From Parvularculaceae bacterium (GTDB lineage Bacteria > Pseudomonadota > Alphaproteobacteria > Caulobacterales > Parvularculaceae), in NCBI GenBank assembly GCA_013215175.1, contig JABSRH010000008.1, forward strand, positions 1 to 33,448: DNA of 33,448 bases, read 5' to 3'. Under the pieces are notes generated by a model that ran no database searches, was not told where the DNA came from, and saw nothing but the letters and a program-made list of their open reading frames with translations. Position numbers and translations under genes: made by a program. Shown in pieces: positions 1 through 7,980 of this stretch. Position 1 is the stretch's first letter. Each line of letters starts with the position of its first letter.

Positions 1-1
1 G

Positions 2-448
2 CACACGTCCAATTGGGACCTACCCTTCATGCTGGGCGTGGCCTACAAGTTTCGCATTCGCCTCAATTGGATGGGCAAGGACAGCCTCTTTAAACCTCCG
101 TTCGGCTGGCTCATGAAGGCGCTCGGCGGTATCCCCATCGACCGCTCAAAGGCCAACAATGTCGTTACACAGATGATCGAGATCTACGATAAGGCCGACC
201 AACTCGCTGTCGCGATCCCGCCCGAGGGCACCCGGTCAAAAGTCCGTGTATGGAAGACCGGCTTCTACAACATCGCCCACGGCGCGGGCGTGCCCATCGC
301 CTTCGGCTTCCTCGACTACGACCGTAAAGTCGGCGGCATCGGCGGCGTCTACACCACCACCGGCGACTATGACAAAGACATCGAAGAGATCAAAGCCTTC
401 TACGCCGAAATCATCGCCAAACACGAAGCCAAGTACAACGAAAAGTAG
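2..448 (+). CDS. 1-acyl-glycerol-3-phosphate acyltransferase-like protein (PlsC family), 5' truncated by window edge
   Basis: This is a membrane-associated lysophospholipid or glycerol-phosphate acyltransferase that moves an acyl group onto a lipid hydroxyl. The ORF track starts at an internal ATG at 29, but the same frame is open to the window edge and reads HTSNWD at codons 1-6. That is the catalytic HX4D motif of the PlsC family, so the true start lies upstream. Further family motifs follow in order: GGIPIDR (block II), PPEGTRS (block III, glycerol-phosphate binding) and VPIAFGF (block IV). The remaining length suits the short stand-alone acyltransferases of about 190 residues. The stop lies inside a 33-bp repeat that recurs near 1435. 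The family is clear; the acyl acceptor cannot be told from sequence. Confidence 0.88.
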   Translation, partial: HTSNWDLPFMLGVAYKFRIRLNWMGKDSLFKPPFGWLMKALGGIPIDRSKANNVVTQMIEIYDKADQLAVAIPPEGTRSKVRVWKTGFYNIAHGAGVPIAFGFLDYDRKVGGIGGVYTTTGDYDKDIEEIKAFYAEIIAKHEAKYNEK

Positions 449-471
449 GGCACCTTGCAAAGTCAGCTACC
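439..471 (+). repeat. Copy A of a 33-bp imperfect direct repeat, spanning the acyltransferase stop codon
   Basis: It starts CGAAAAGTAGGGC and matches 1435-1467 at 27 of 33 bases, with the first 13 identical. Copy B forms a good hairpin. Most of the differences in copy A are transitions that break that hairpin, so A looks like a decayed copy. The two copies bracket about 1 kb holding one small ORF and several palindromes. Confidence 0.6.
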
Positions 472-544
472 TTAGTCTGCTGAGGACGATGAAGAGAATG
501 CTGGCTCAAGTTGGCAATGCCATACCACTATTTAGGACGCAGGG

Positions 545-799
545 ATGATCACCAGGGCTGATCTGGCGGCAATAAAAACCAGGCTGGCCGTCGCAACGCC
601 AGGAAGGTGGGTGTCGCACATTGAAGGACGAGATCATGACTCCGGTTCGAACTTCATCATGACAGGTGTAGGAGCGCGGCGAGGCCCGGACATTGAGTTA
701 TCTGGCGCTACGAATGCTGACCAAGACTTCATTGCGCACGCTCATCAAGATATGGAGGTGCTCATTGACGCCTTAGAGCGGTTAATGGAGCAAGCTTAG
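545..799 (+). CDS. Small hypothetical protein, 84 aa
   Basis: Function not recognised. It is an 84-residue soluble protein without signal peptide or membrane segment. The N-terminal ATPGRW and the later ATNADQDFIAHAHQDM followed by an amphipathic helix match a pattern seen in small uncharacterised proteins, some phage-borne (ATPGPW near the start, ADAEFIAHAR-like near the end). An AGGAC/AGGG purine stretch precedes the ATG. The gene stands alone between the two 33-bp repeats and next to palindromic elements, which would fit an inserted fragment. It could also be a gene remnant, but the frame is intact. Confidence 0.55.
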   Translation: MITRADLAAIKTRLAVATPGRWVSHIEGRDHDSGSNFIMTGVGARRGPDIELSGATNADQDFIAHAHQDMEVLIDALERLMEQA

Positions 800-833
800 A
801 GAGGTTCGCCAGTATACAAACGTTTTGTGCTCC

Positions 834-914
834 CCACGGCTTGACCGTGGGTTCCATCTCCCGACTGAACGCACCGGAGATGCGCCGGTGATGGGTGCCA
901 CGGTCAAGCCGTGG
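834..914. repeat. REP/BIME-like intergenic palindromic element
   Basis: Two 25-bp arms, 834-858 and 890-914, are inverted copies matching at 22 of 25 positions. Each arm contains its own palindrome, CCACGG-CTTGA-CCGTGG on the left and its reverse complement on the right. Between them lies a second perfect hairpin, CACCGG-N7-CCGGTG (872-890). Mobile-like intergenic palindromes with a CTTGACC core are frequent in alphaproteobacterial genomes, which is the basis for the name. Confidence 0.65.
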
Positions 915-970
915 CAAGCGCCCTGCAGGCAACATAGACCGGGGATGCGATCGCTGGGACTAGCCCCAAA

Positions 971-1007
971 ACCTCTCCCTCGGGAGAGGTCCAAATCTCC
1001 GATTTGG
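971..1007. repeat. Tandem pair of perfect hairpins
   Basis: ACCTCTCCC-TC-GGGAGAGGT (971-990) is followed at once by CCAAATC-TCC-GATTTGG (991-1007). The pair may belong to the same class of dispersed intergenic repeat as the element at 834-914. There is no T tract, so a simple intrinsic terminator is unlikely. Confidence 0.55.
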
Positions 1008-1434
1008 GGAGACGGGCACCTCACTGTGATTGATCCGGGATCCATCCAGAAAAAACCGCACACCCAACTTATCCCCCCACCAACCACCCATGCTACAAGC
1101 CGTCCATCGGCAGGGCTGGGACGTTCCGGATCGTCAACGGATGCCTGCCGTGGTGCAAAGCTCCGTAGGACGACTGAATCGAGCGTGAGCTTCAAGTTAG
1201 GCCGTTCGGTACGTAGTGAGCCTGCATCGCTCTGGCGCTTGGACCCGGTGGGACGGGCTCATGCCGCAGCATTCCCTCATCACACCCATTCGCAGCGGCA
1301 ACGCGCGCCAGGGCTTCCCAGACTTCTAGAGCGGTCCGCGAAAGCGGATGATCTGCATGCCCCGCGCTCAACTAGCCGGAGGCGATAGCACCAGCAAAGA
1401 CTCGCTCAAAGAGGCCGCAAGGCCGACAGCGTAT

Positions 1435-1467
1435 CGAAAAGTAGGGCGGCTTGCGAAGCCAGCCGCC
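1435..1467 (+). repeat. Copy B of the 33-bp direct repeat; hairpin downstream of the NDUFA9-like gene
   Basis: It matches 439-471 at 27 of 33 bases. Here the repeat folds as GGC-GGCTT-GCG-AAGCC-A-GCC, about 8 bp of stem with one bulged A. It lies 9 bp beyond the stop of the minus-strand gene and could act as its 3' hairpin. Confidence 0.5.
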
Positions 1468-1475
1468 AGCTCTAC

Positions 1476-2450
1476 TCAAACAGGCACTTCCGGTGAGAAC
1501 TGCCCCTGTTTCCGATAACGGAACAAGTAGGTCGGCAAGATCGCATCGAGCGTCTTTGGCGTGATGTCCAAGTCCTTGAACGTCTTCACGCCCGACGCCG
1601 ACACAATATTATCCGACTTTAGAAGGGTTACCTGATCCCGAGTGATCAACGGTTCCACAAAGGGCAGGATCGCCGCGGTCTCGAAAAACAGTCCCATCGC
1701 ATAACCCATCAAAAACGGCAGAGGCATCAATGGCCGCTTTCGATCGATGATCTTCAGCATCAGCTGCAAACATTCTTTGAACGTCAGAACTTCGGGTCCG
1801 CCCAATTCATAGATGCCGCCTGTGGGTGCTTCGCCGTCGATCAACTTGACCACCGCGTCGGCCACATCGTCCACATATACCGGCTGGAACTTCGTTTTGC
1901 CGCCACCAATCAGCGGCAAGAAAGGCGGGAAGGGGAACTGCCGCGCCATGCCCGCAAACTGATTGAAAAAGTCATCCTGCGGACCAAAAATGATCGAGGG
2001 CCGCACCACGGTGGCACCAGGGATGGCATCCATCACCGCCTGCTCACCTTCGGCTTTCGTCCGTGCATAGACAGACTTGCTTTCGGCATTCGCACCGATG
2101 GCGGACACCTGGACCATGTTGTCGATGCCCAGCTTCGCCGCTTCTTCGGCCACGTGGGCCGCGCCTTGCGCCTGCACACTGTCAAATTTTTGCTTCCCCG
2201 TGGGTGCCAGGATACCGACCAGGTTCACCACGGCATCTGCACCGATCAGCGCATCGGTCACCGACTCGCGCACCCGAACATTGGCCTTCACCAACTGGAT
2301 CTGCCCCACGGCGCCCATCGGCTGCAGGAACACCGCATCGTGCGGGTGCCGCACCGCGGCGCGCACGCGGTGACCGCGCTTGGCCAGCTCGCGCACCACG
2401 TGCCGACCGACAAATCCTGAGGCGCCAAAAACCGTGACAAGCTTCGCCAT
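1476..2450 (-). CDS. Complex I NDUFA9-subunit-type NAD(P)H-binding epimerase/reductase family protein
   Basis: This is an atypical short-chain dehydrogenase of 324 residues, of the group related to mitochondrial complex I subunit NDUFA9. The N-terminus VTVFGASGFVGRHVV is the Rossmann GxxGxxG nucleotide-binding loop. YARTKAEGEQAV carries the YxxxK pair, and VVRPSIIFGPQDDFFNQ is the conserved substrate-side segment of this family. Alphaproteobacterial homologues are commonly annotated as complex I NDUFA9 subunit family protein, although the protein is not one of the core Nuo subunits. No nuo genes are in the window. The ATG is the only sensible start. Family assignment is firm; whether it binds complex I is unknown. 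Confidence 0.88.
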   Translation of the reverse strand: MAKLVTVFGASGFVGRHVVRELAKRGHRVRAAVRHPHDAVFLQPMGAVGQIQLVKANVRVRESVTDALIGADAVVNLVGILAPTGKQKFDSVQAQGAAHVAEEAAKLGIDNMVQVSAIGANAESKSVYARTKAEGEQAVMDAIPGATVVRPSIIFGPQDDFFNQFAGMARQFPFPPFLPLIGGGKTKFQPVYVDDVADAVVKLIDGEAPTGGIYELGGPEVLTFKECLQLMLKIIDRKRPLMPLPFLMGYAMGLFFETAAILPFVEPLITRDQVTLLKSDNIVSASGVKTFKDLDITPKTLDAILPTYLFRYRKQGQFSPEVPV

Positions 2451-2559
2451 GTGATAAACTCCGCTACGTTGTCCCCGCTAAGGGCCCATGGCCTACAATA
2501 TGGTGGGCTCGGGTCCAGGCCCCAACGCGCGAAAAAGCGCAGGGGGCGCCACCTTTCCC

Positions 2560-2588
2560 TTGACGGCCTAGGGGTCAAATCGTATCCC
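2560..2588 (+). promoter_or_regulatory. Candidate sigma-70 promoter of tRNA-Leu
   Basis: TTGACG (2560-2565) and TATCCC (2583-2588) are separated by exactly 17 bp and end 15 bp before the mature tRNA 5' end. The -35 box is near consensus; the -10 box is weak. Confidence 0.5.
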
Positions 2589-2603
2589 GCGCGCTCGACA
2601 CCT

Positions 2604-2690
2604 GCCCAGGTGGCGGAATTGGTAGACGCGCCAGCTTCAGGTGCTGGTGTCCGTATGGACGTGGAGGTTCGAGTCCTCTCCTGGGCACCA
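2604..2690 (+). tRNA. tRNA-Leu (anticodon CAG)
   Basis: The 87-nt sequence folds as a class II tRNA. The acceptor stem is GCCCAGG paired with CCTGGGC, the discriminator is A, and CCA is encoded. The anticodon arm is CCAGC-TTCAGGT-GCTGG, giving anticodon CAG at 2638-2640. A long variable arm follows, and the T arm contains GGTTCGAGTCC. It reads CUG leucine codons. It is a single gene, with no other tRNA next to it. Confidence 0.97.
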
Positions 2691-2726
2691 TTCTTGATCT
2701 CGCGGCGCGTGGCGCCTTCGATGGGG

Positions 2727-2757
2727 CGGGCTGCTCGCCCGGCGACCGGTTGGTCGC
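2727..2757. terminator. Two adjacent GC-rich hairpins between tRNA-Leu and the acyl-CoA synthetase gene
   Basis: CGGGC-N5-GCCCG (2727-2741) and GCGACC-GGTT-GGTCGC (2742-2757) lie between the tRNA end and the stop of the convergent gene at 2818. Neither has a proper T tract, so use as a two-way terminator is only possible. Confidence 0.3.
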
Positions 2758-2817
2758 TTGGGGCGCAGAGTTCTATCGTAAGCGCGAAGCCTCACCAAGT
2801 CCCGGCTTAGCGGTTGA

Positions 2818-4689
2818 TCAGTCGGCGATGAACTCAAACGTCAGGGCGAAGTCGCCCAGTTGCTTGCGCAGCTCGGCAGTGTTGGAGCCAGTGACCCTCG
2901 TGATCATCCCTTGCTCAGCGTCTTGCAGAACCTCGACGCTAGCTTTCGTCTCAGTATCGGCAAGCGCGGTCTCGACGACGCGCTGAATGGCTTGCGCTCG
3001 CAAGGGCGGTTTGTGGATCTTGCCCACTGCGGTCACTGGCAAGGCTTCCATGACTTCCAAATAGACCGGCGCGGCGGCGCGCTCGGGAATGCGTTCCTTG
3101 GCCCAAAGTCGCAGGGCTTCGGCATCGATCTCCGCTCCGGGATGAAGCTGAACATAGGCCGCGGGCAGCTCACCAGCATAGACATCCGGTTGCCCGATCG
3201 CAGCGGCCAGCGCCACGGCGTCATGTTCCTCAAGGGTGTTCTCGATCATGCTAGGGTCAATATTATGCCCCCCACGGATGATGACGTCTTTCGATCGGCC
3301 GGTGATCCAGAAATACTGATCTTCGTCTTGGCGTCCCAGGTCGCCGGTGTTCAGCCATCCGTCCGAGCTCAGACCGTTATCGGCGCGCTTATGGTAGCCC
3401 GGGAAAACGCTCGGGCCGCGGATGACAATCGTACCAACTTCATTCGTGTCACAGAAGCGTTTGATCTCTCCGTGTTCGTCTAACTCGGCACACTGCATTT
3501 CGAGGTAGGGCATCCGCAGTCCAATCGAGCCCACGCGCTTCTCGCCACCGAGCGGGTTGGTGGTGGCGACCACGGTACTCTCCGTCAGCCCATAGCCCTC
3601 GAGGAGCTCCACGCCCGAATACTCGACGAAGTTGCGAAACAGCTCAGGCGAAAGCGGTGCTGCGCCAACCGCGGCAAACCTGAAGGACGATAAGTCGAGC
3701 CCATCGGTTGGAACGGAAATCAGCGCGGAATAGATCGTTGGTACACCCGACATCGAATTGGCACCAAATCGATCGATGACCTGCCAGAGGTTGTCGACGA
3801 CACCAGGCCCGCGAAATCCCATAGGACTGACCATGATCTGCGCTACGCCCGCCAGCATCGACGCAAGGCCTGTCACAATCACCGCGTTCACGTGAAAGAG
3901 GGGTAGGCCAACTACCGCCTTCTCGCCAGCCTCAAAGGGTGTGACCCGTGAAATCGCCCATGCGTTGAAGACTTCATTCTCATGCGTATGAGGAGCAAGC
4001 TTGGGCGTTCCCGTTGTTCCACCAGTGTGGAATAACGACGCAATGTCGGATGGGATGAAATCACGTTCGAAGTTCAGCCCTCCATCGGGCTGTTGATCCC
4101 GCGCATCCTGGAAACACACAATGGGCTTCCCCTTCGGTGTCTCTGTTGGCCGCGTTGCTCGCGGCATGCCAAAGTAATGTCCGGGGTCCACATAAACCAC
4201 CGTGGTCACGTGGCTGAGTTCGTCCGCGATGGCGACGAGGGGATCCCACAAGTTGATCGTCGGCAGTGGCGGTGTCGTGACGATCACTTTGGTCTCGGCG
4301 GCAATCAGGAGCTTGCGGATCGTTTCGGGTTCGAGCAGCGGATTGATCGCGTTGACGATTCCAGCGGCTTCCGCGCCCCAAATGATTTCCTGTGTCTCTG
4401 GCAAATTCGGCAAGATGTAAGAGACGACGTCGGAACTCCCGACATTCAATCCGCGGAAGAGGTTGGCGGTACCGGTGACGCGCTTAGCAAACTGCTCGTA
4501 GGTGATGGTGTGCGGTTCTTCAGCAGCCGTCCCAAACGGTAGGAACATGATCGCTGGTAGATCGCCATGGCGTGCTGCAGCATCTTGGATAATGTCAAAT
4601 GTACTGGTGTGCGGACAGTACTCACGCCATGGTGTGCGCTCAATGTCTTCGATGTCTCGGATCGTTTTGATGAGGGGGTATCTAGACAT
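2818..4689 (-). CDS. Acyl-CoA synthetase (AMP-dependent, class I adenylate-forming)
   Basis: This 623-residue cytoplasmic enzyme activates a carboxylic acid to acyl-AMP and then acyl-CoA using ATP and CoA. The ATP-binding motif is HTGGTTGTPKLAPHTH, and YGLTES is the A5 motif. The segment TGRSKDVIIRGGHNI is the hinge and A8 region, and TAVGKIHKPPLR contains the catalytic C-terminal lysine (A10). It resembles the generically named acyl-CoA synthetase group more than FadD. The C-terminus carries about 70 residues beyond the A10 lysine. It lies downstream of, and co-directional with, the TonB receptor gene, about 130 bp away, suggesting that an imported acid is activated here. Chain length and substrate are unknown. 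Confidence 0.92.
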   Translation of the reverse strand: MSRYPLIKTIRDIEDIERTPWREYCPHTSTFDIIQDAAARHGDLPAIMFLPFGTAAEEPHTITYEQFAKRVTGTANLFRGLNVGSSDVVSYILPNLPETQEIIWGAEAAGIVNAINPLLEPETIRKLLIAAETKVIVTTPPLPTINLWDPLVAIADELSHVTTVVYVDPGHYFGMPRATRPTETPKGKPIVCFQDARDQQPDGGLNFERDFIPSDIASLFHTGGTTGTPKLAPHTHENEVFNAWAISRVTPFEAGEKAVVGLPLFHVNAVIVTGLASMLAGVAQIMVSPMGFRGPGVVDNLWQVIDRFGANSMSGVPTIYSALISVPTDGLDLSSFRFAAVGAAPLSPELFRNFVEYSGVELLEGYGLTESTVVATTNPLGGEKRVGSIGLRMPYLEMQCAELDEHGEIKRFCDTNEVGTIVIRGPSVFPGYHKRADNGLSSDGWLNTGDLGRQDEDQYFWITGRSKDVIIRGGHNIDPSMIENTLEEHDAVALAAAIGQPDVYAGELPAAYVQLHPGAEIDAEALRLWAKERIPERAAAPVYLEVMEALPVTAVGKIHKPPLRAQAIQRVVETALADTETKASVEVLQDAEQGMITRVTGSNTAELRKQLGDFALTFEFIAD

Positions 4690-4748
4690 TTTTTCTCCGC
4701 CAAATCCGTGCCAAGGCAGTGCTGACCATCAGGCGCGTTTAGGGTGTC

Positions 4749-4769
4749 GGCCGGCGCGGTGCGCCGGCC
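4749..4769. terminator. Strong hairpin between TonB receptor and acyl-CoA synthetase genes
   Basis: GGCCGGCGC-GGT-GCGCCGGCC is a perfect 9-bp stem with a 3-nt loop, 51 bp past the receptor stop on the minus strand. There is no T tract. It may stabilise the receptor mRNA 3' end or reduce read-through into the synthetase gene. Confidence 0.45.
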
Positions 4770-4820
4770 ATCGAGAATTGGAAGGCAGGGAGGTCCCTCC
4801 AACCCTACTCATTAGAGGCC

Positions 4821-7166
4821 TTAGAAGTTGAGGCTAAGCTCAACGCCATAGGTACGGGGTGCACCGACGACACACCGCTGAGGCGTTTGCAGGTTGACGG
4901 TGCCGTTTAACGAACCGCCAAAGGGCTGATCGAACATAGCGGTGCAGTAGCCTTCGTCGGCGAGGTTCCGGCCCCAAAGCGTAAGGCGCCAATCGCCATC
5001 CGCCGCTGCAATGCCCACGCGGGCGTTGAATAGCGAGTAGGCGTCTTGCACCGATTGCGGGTTATTGTTGGTGTTGGCGCCATGCTTCTGTTCAGCGATG
5101 ATTTGAGCCTCGCCCCTGATGACGTATTCCAGGTGCGTTGCCGCCAATTGATCCGTCCAGTCTATCACGAGTGATCCTTGGACATCAGGTGAGTAGTGGG
5201 CTTCGCCGCCGGTTAAGTCTTGCACCGGACCGCCGGGCAACGGTGAAGCGTTTTGGTAGTCCAAGAATTCGGAGTCCAGGAACGACAGGCCGCCATTGAC
5301 CGTGAGTTCATCAAGCGGTGCCAAAATCAAATCAGCCTCGACACCCTGCTGACGCAGCTCGCCAACATTTCGTGTAATGAAGGAAATGCCGTCAAACGCA
5401 CGATCTTGGTAATCCTCGAGATCCATGCGATAGGCGGTGATGTTCGCTTGCAGGGTATTGTTCAGCAGCTGACTCTTAATGCCGATCTCGATATTGTCAG
5501 ATGTTTCCGCACGGAACACACGTTGGTCAGCGGCGAGGGCCGGGAAGGTGCCTTGCGTGTTGAAGCCGCCACCCTTGTAGCCGGTGGAATAGGTCGCAAA
5601 GACCATGACATCTTCGGTCGGGAACCAGCTGGCGTTGGCAAAATAGGTGGTCTGACTTTCACTTATCGTCGTAGCAGGCAGTACCTCTGCCCCGCGGATG
5701 CTCAGAGCCGTGACGAAAGGGTTGTTCACGGTGCTGGTGAACTCGCCGTCCTTCTCTTCATCCGTCCACCGAAGGCCACCAGTGAAGGCCAGCTTCTCGT
5801 GGGGGCGCCACGTACCTTGTCCGAAGAGCGCATAGCTTTGAAGGTCTTGCGAGAAGTCAGCTTCCGCAGCGCCCACTTGTTGTCCAGCCGCACAGGCTTG
5901 GGCAGCGCCAATGCCAGCCAAGCCGGCGACAACGGGAATGCAGAACTGAGCGCCGAGGTCTGAGCTATCACTTATCTCGTAGCTTTCATCGTAGTAGAAA
6001 GCACCGACCACATATTCGAAAGCTCCACCTGTGGGGGATAGCAACTGTAGTTCTTGGCTGAACGTGCTGTTCTCGAACTCCTGTGCGCGGGGGAACAGTT
6101 GAGCAGGGAACCTCAGTGAACTGCCGAAGTTGGTGGCCTCCCACTCTCGGCCCGATGTTATGGAACGAAGCGTATGACCGGAAGCCAGATCATAATCAGC
6201 GTGTACGGAGAGCCCCCATTGGGAATCGTCCGAGAAGTCGCGGTGATCTTGATAAATCTCATGGTCAAAGGGGTCTGCCGACGCTGCTAGCAAGCCATCA
6301 CGGGCTTCCGCGCCAAACAGAGCACCCAACGTTGCCCCAAAGGCAGGCGAAGGGATCGTGTCCGCCAACAGCTCGACAGTCTGCCCGCCGAAATTGATCT
6401 CAGAATAGTCAGCGGATACTTTCAGCGTGAGTTGCTCGGTCGCGTTGAAAAGAACCTTGCCACGCAAGACGAGATCGTCCCGGGCGCCAAACTCCTCCCC
6501 ATTGAGAAGGTTGGTGCCGTAACCTCCGCGTTCAGAATATTGACCGGCTAACCGAACGGCGACGCTGTCCGACACAACACCGTTGAGGACAACATTGGAG
6601 TTGTAAGCGTCAAAATTACCTGCGCCTAGTGTCACAGCCGCACTATTGCCGCTGAACGATGGGTCATTCGTCCGAATGTTCAGTGCACCAGCAGCCGTGT
6701 TACGACCAAACAATGTGCCTTGCGGGCCGCGAAGAACCTCAACGGCACTCACATCGAGCAGATTGCCGAGGATAGAGCCGGGTCGCGGAAAATAGACGTC
6801 GTCGATGAAGACACCGACGGAGGGCTCAATACCGGCATTGCCAACCGAACCGACGCCGCGGATTTGGATCCGAGCGTTTGTCAGCTGACTCGAACTCGGC
6901 AGGAGAAAGTTCGGTGAGTAGAGCGCCAGGTCTTGGAGGGTCTGCACGCCAGACTCTTTTATGAAGTCAGCGGAGTAAGCTGAGATGGAAAGCGGGACAT
7001 CCTGAACATCCTGCTCGCGTTTCTGTGCCGTGACAGTGATGATGTCTAACCGCCCACCTTCTTCGGCCGCCGAGGCGTCGGGGCCATTTTGTGCCCAGGC
7101 TGATGGATTCATGACAGCAATTGCTGAGATGAAGCCTACGGACTTTAGAACCGTTTTGTATTTCAT
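4821..7166 (-). CDS. TonB-dependent outer-membrane receptor
   Basis: This is a 22-stranded-barrel type receptor that uses TonB/ExbBD energy to import a large or scarce ligand. I start it at the second methionine of the track ORF (MKYKTVLK; 781 aa) because GGAGG lies 7 bp before that ATG and a clean signal peptide follows, ending AWA-Q. DIITVTAQKR is the TonB box. The plug domain has the family blocks VPLSISAYSADF, IRGVG and EVLRGPQGTLFGRNTAAGALNI. The barrel ends in the classic C-terminal aromatic residue (VELSLNF). It is divergent from a Crp-like regulator 78 bp away. The overall type is the broad group often found with sterol, lipid or aromatic catabolism rather than a known siderophore receptor. 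The ligand is unknown. Confidence 0.93.
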   Translation of the reverse strand: MKYKTVLKSVGFISAIAVMNPSAWAQNGPDASAAEEGGRLDIITVTAQKREQDVQDVPLSISAYSADFIKESGVQTLQDLALYSPNFLLPSSSQLTNARIQIRGVGSVGNAGIEPSVGVFIDDVYFPRPGSILGNLLDVSAVEVLRGPQGTLFGRNTAAGALNIRTNDPSFSGNSAAVTLGAGNFDAYNSNVVLNGVVSDSVAVRLAGQYSERGGYGTNLLNGEEFGARDDLVLRGKVLFNATEQLTLKVSADYSEINFGGQTVELLADTIPSPAFGATLGALFGAEARDGLLAASADPFDHEIYQDHRDFSDDSQWGLSVHADYDLASGHTLRSITSGREWEATNFGSSLRFPAQLFPRAQEFENSTFSQELQLLSPTGGAFEYVVGAFYYDESYEISDSSDLGAQFCIPVVAGLAGIGAAQACAAGQQVGAAEADFSQDLQSYALFGQGTWRPHEKLAFTGGLRWTDEEKDGEFTSTVNNPFVTALSIRGAEVLPATTISESQTTYFANASWFPTEDVMVFATYSTGYKGGGFNTQGTFPALAADQRVFRAETSDNIEIGIKSQLLNNTLQANITAYRMDLEDYQDRAFDGISFITRNVGELRQQGVEADLILAPLDELTVNGGLSFLDSEFLDYQNASPLPGGPVQDLTGGEAHYSPDVQGSLVIDWTDQLAATHLEYVIRGEAQIIAEQKHGANTNNNPQSVQDAYSLFNARVGIAAADGDWRLTLWGRNLADEGYCTAMFDQPFGGSLNGTVNLQTPQRCVVGAPRTYGVELSLNF

Positions 7167-7244
7167 TTTGGCCCTCCCTGTTTTTCTGTGATAGTACTCC
7201 AACGCAAAGCCAAAACTGCAAACTTATTGGCAATTGGTGGGAAT

Positions 7245-7904
7245 ATGCGGAATCCGGAAGCGAAGCGTGGTGGCCCTCACGAGGCTGAGATGTCGGAGGA
7301 AGTCATTGAAATTCTACGCCAACATGGCACGCCTAGAGCCTTCAAAAAGAAGCAGCTCGTGGTGTCGATTGGCGATGACTTCGACAACCTGTTCTTGATC
7401 GACACGGGGCGTTTTTCCTATTCGATCATGAATGCTCAGGGTGATGTCTACATTTACGGGTACAAAGCCACCGGCTCGACGTGGGGGCTCACCGCGTCAC
7501 TCACAGGGAAGCCCGCTGCCTTTTCGTTCGAGGCAGTGGAAGACAGTGTGCTGACAAGTGTGCATCGCAACATCCTTTGGTCATTGATCGACACAAATCC
7601 TGTGGTGCGGCATGGCCTCATCTTGGGCCTGGGTTGGGCGGTGCGAAAGGCGATCGCCGTCGGGCACGAGCAGATGACCCTCTCTTTGCCGCAACGGATC
7701 GCCAACTTCTTGCTCGATAACGCCGATAGCGAGGGCAATGTTGAACTCTCGCAATCCATCCTTGCGCGGAACTTAGGTGTATCCCGTTATGCCTTGGGCA
7801 ACCACTTGCAAAAGCTGAAACATCGCGCCCTGATCGAGATCGCCTACGGCCGGGTCAAAGTCATCAATCCTACGCAACTTGCGCGGCTGGGCATGCCGTC
7901 TTGA
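7245..7904 (+). CDS. Crp/Fnr-family transcriptional regulator
   Basis: It has an N-terminal cyclic-nucleotide-binding-like beta-roll (about residues 25-110), a long dimerisation helix and a C-terminal winged helix. The recognition region is LSQSILARNLGVSRYALGNHLQKL. There is no cysteine, so no Fnr-type iron-sulfur cluster. The canonical cAMP-binding RxS segment is not visible, so the effector is probably not cAMP. I start at ATG 7245, preceded by GGTGGGAAT, giving 219 aa; an earlier ATG at 7188 would overlap the receptor leader, and ATG 7290 is also possible. It heads a plus-strand run of four genes and faces the TonB receptor gene, which it probably controls. Confidence 0.87.
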   Translation: MRNPEAKRGGPHEAEMSEEVIEILRQHGTPRAFKKKQLVVSIGDDFDNLFLIDTGRFSYSIMNAQGDVYIYGYKATGSTWGLTASLTGKPAAFSFEAVEDSVLTSVHRNILWSLIDTNPVVRHGLILGLGWAVRKAIAVGHEQMTLSLPQRIANFLLDNADSEGNVELSQSILARNLGVSRYALGNHLQKLKHRALIEIAYGRVKVINPTQLARLGMPS

Positions 7905-7980
7905 TAGGGTCTACTAATTGCCAACGCGCTGGCAGTTCTGTCTGCGCGCCACCCTACACTGTCAACTTGGAGTACCGGCG

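Larger units (their letters stand above)
800..1475. other. 676-bp intergenic stretch rich in palindromes, no convincing gene
   Basis: The track offers ORFs at 825-1388 (+) and 782-1195 (-). They overlap each other and run straight through perfect inverted repeats, and neither has a recognisable domain or ribosome site, so I do not call them. The stretch contains a REP-like element (834-914), a double hairpin (971-1007), a small hairpin TCCGC-GAAA-GCGGA (1335-1348) and repeat copy B (1435-1467). I see nothing else in it. Confidence 0.6.

Noticed and set aside
782-1195. 137-aa ORF on the minus strand
   Set aside because: It overlaps the same palindromes and the end of the 545-799 gene, and has no recognisable domain.
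825-1388. 187-aa ORF on the plus strand
   Set aside because: It runs through several perfect palindromes, has Pro/Arg/Ser-rich low-complexity sequence, no ribosome site and no family likeness.
2860-3483. 207-aa ORF antisense to the acyl-CoA synthetase gene
   Set aside because: It is a shadow frame; the synthetase motifs lie on the other strand.
5253-5963. 236-aa ORF antisense to the TonB receptor gene
   Set aside because: It is a shadow frame of a well-supported receptor gene, with no domain or start signal.
7188-7215. TGTGA half-site in the receptor/Crp intergenic region as a Crp box
   Set aside because: The matching TCACA half is missing at the right distance, so it is not a supportable operator.
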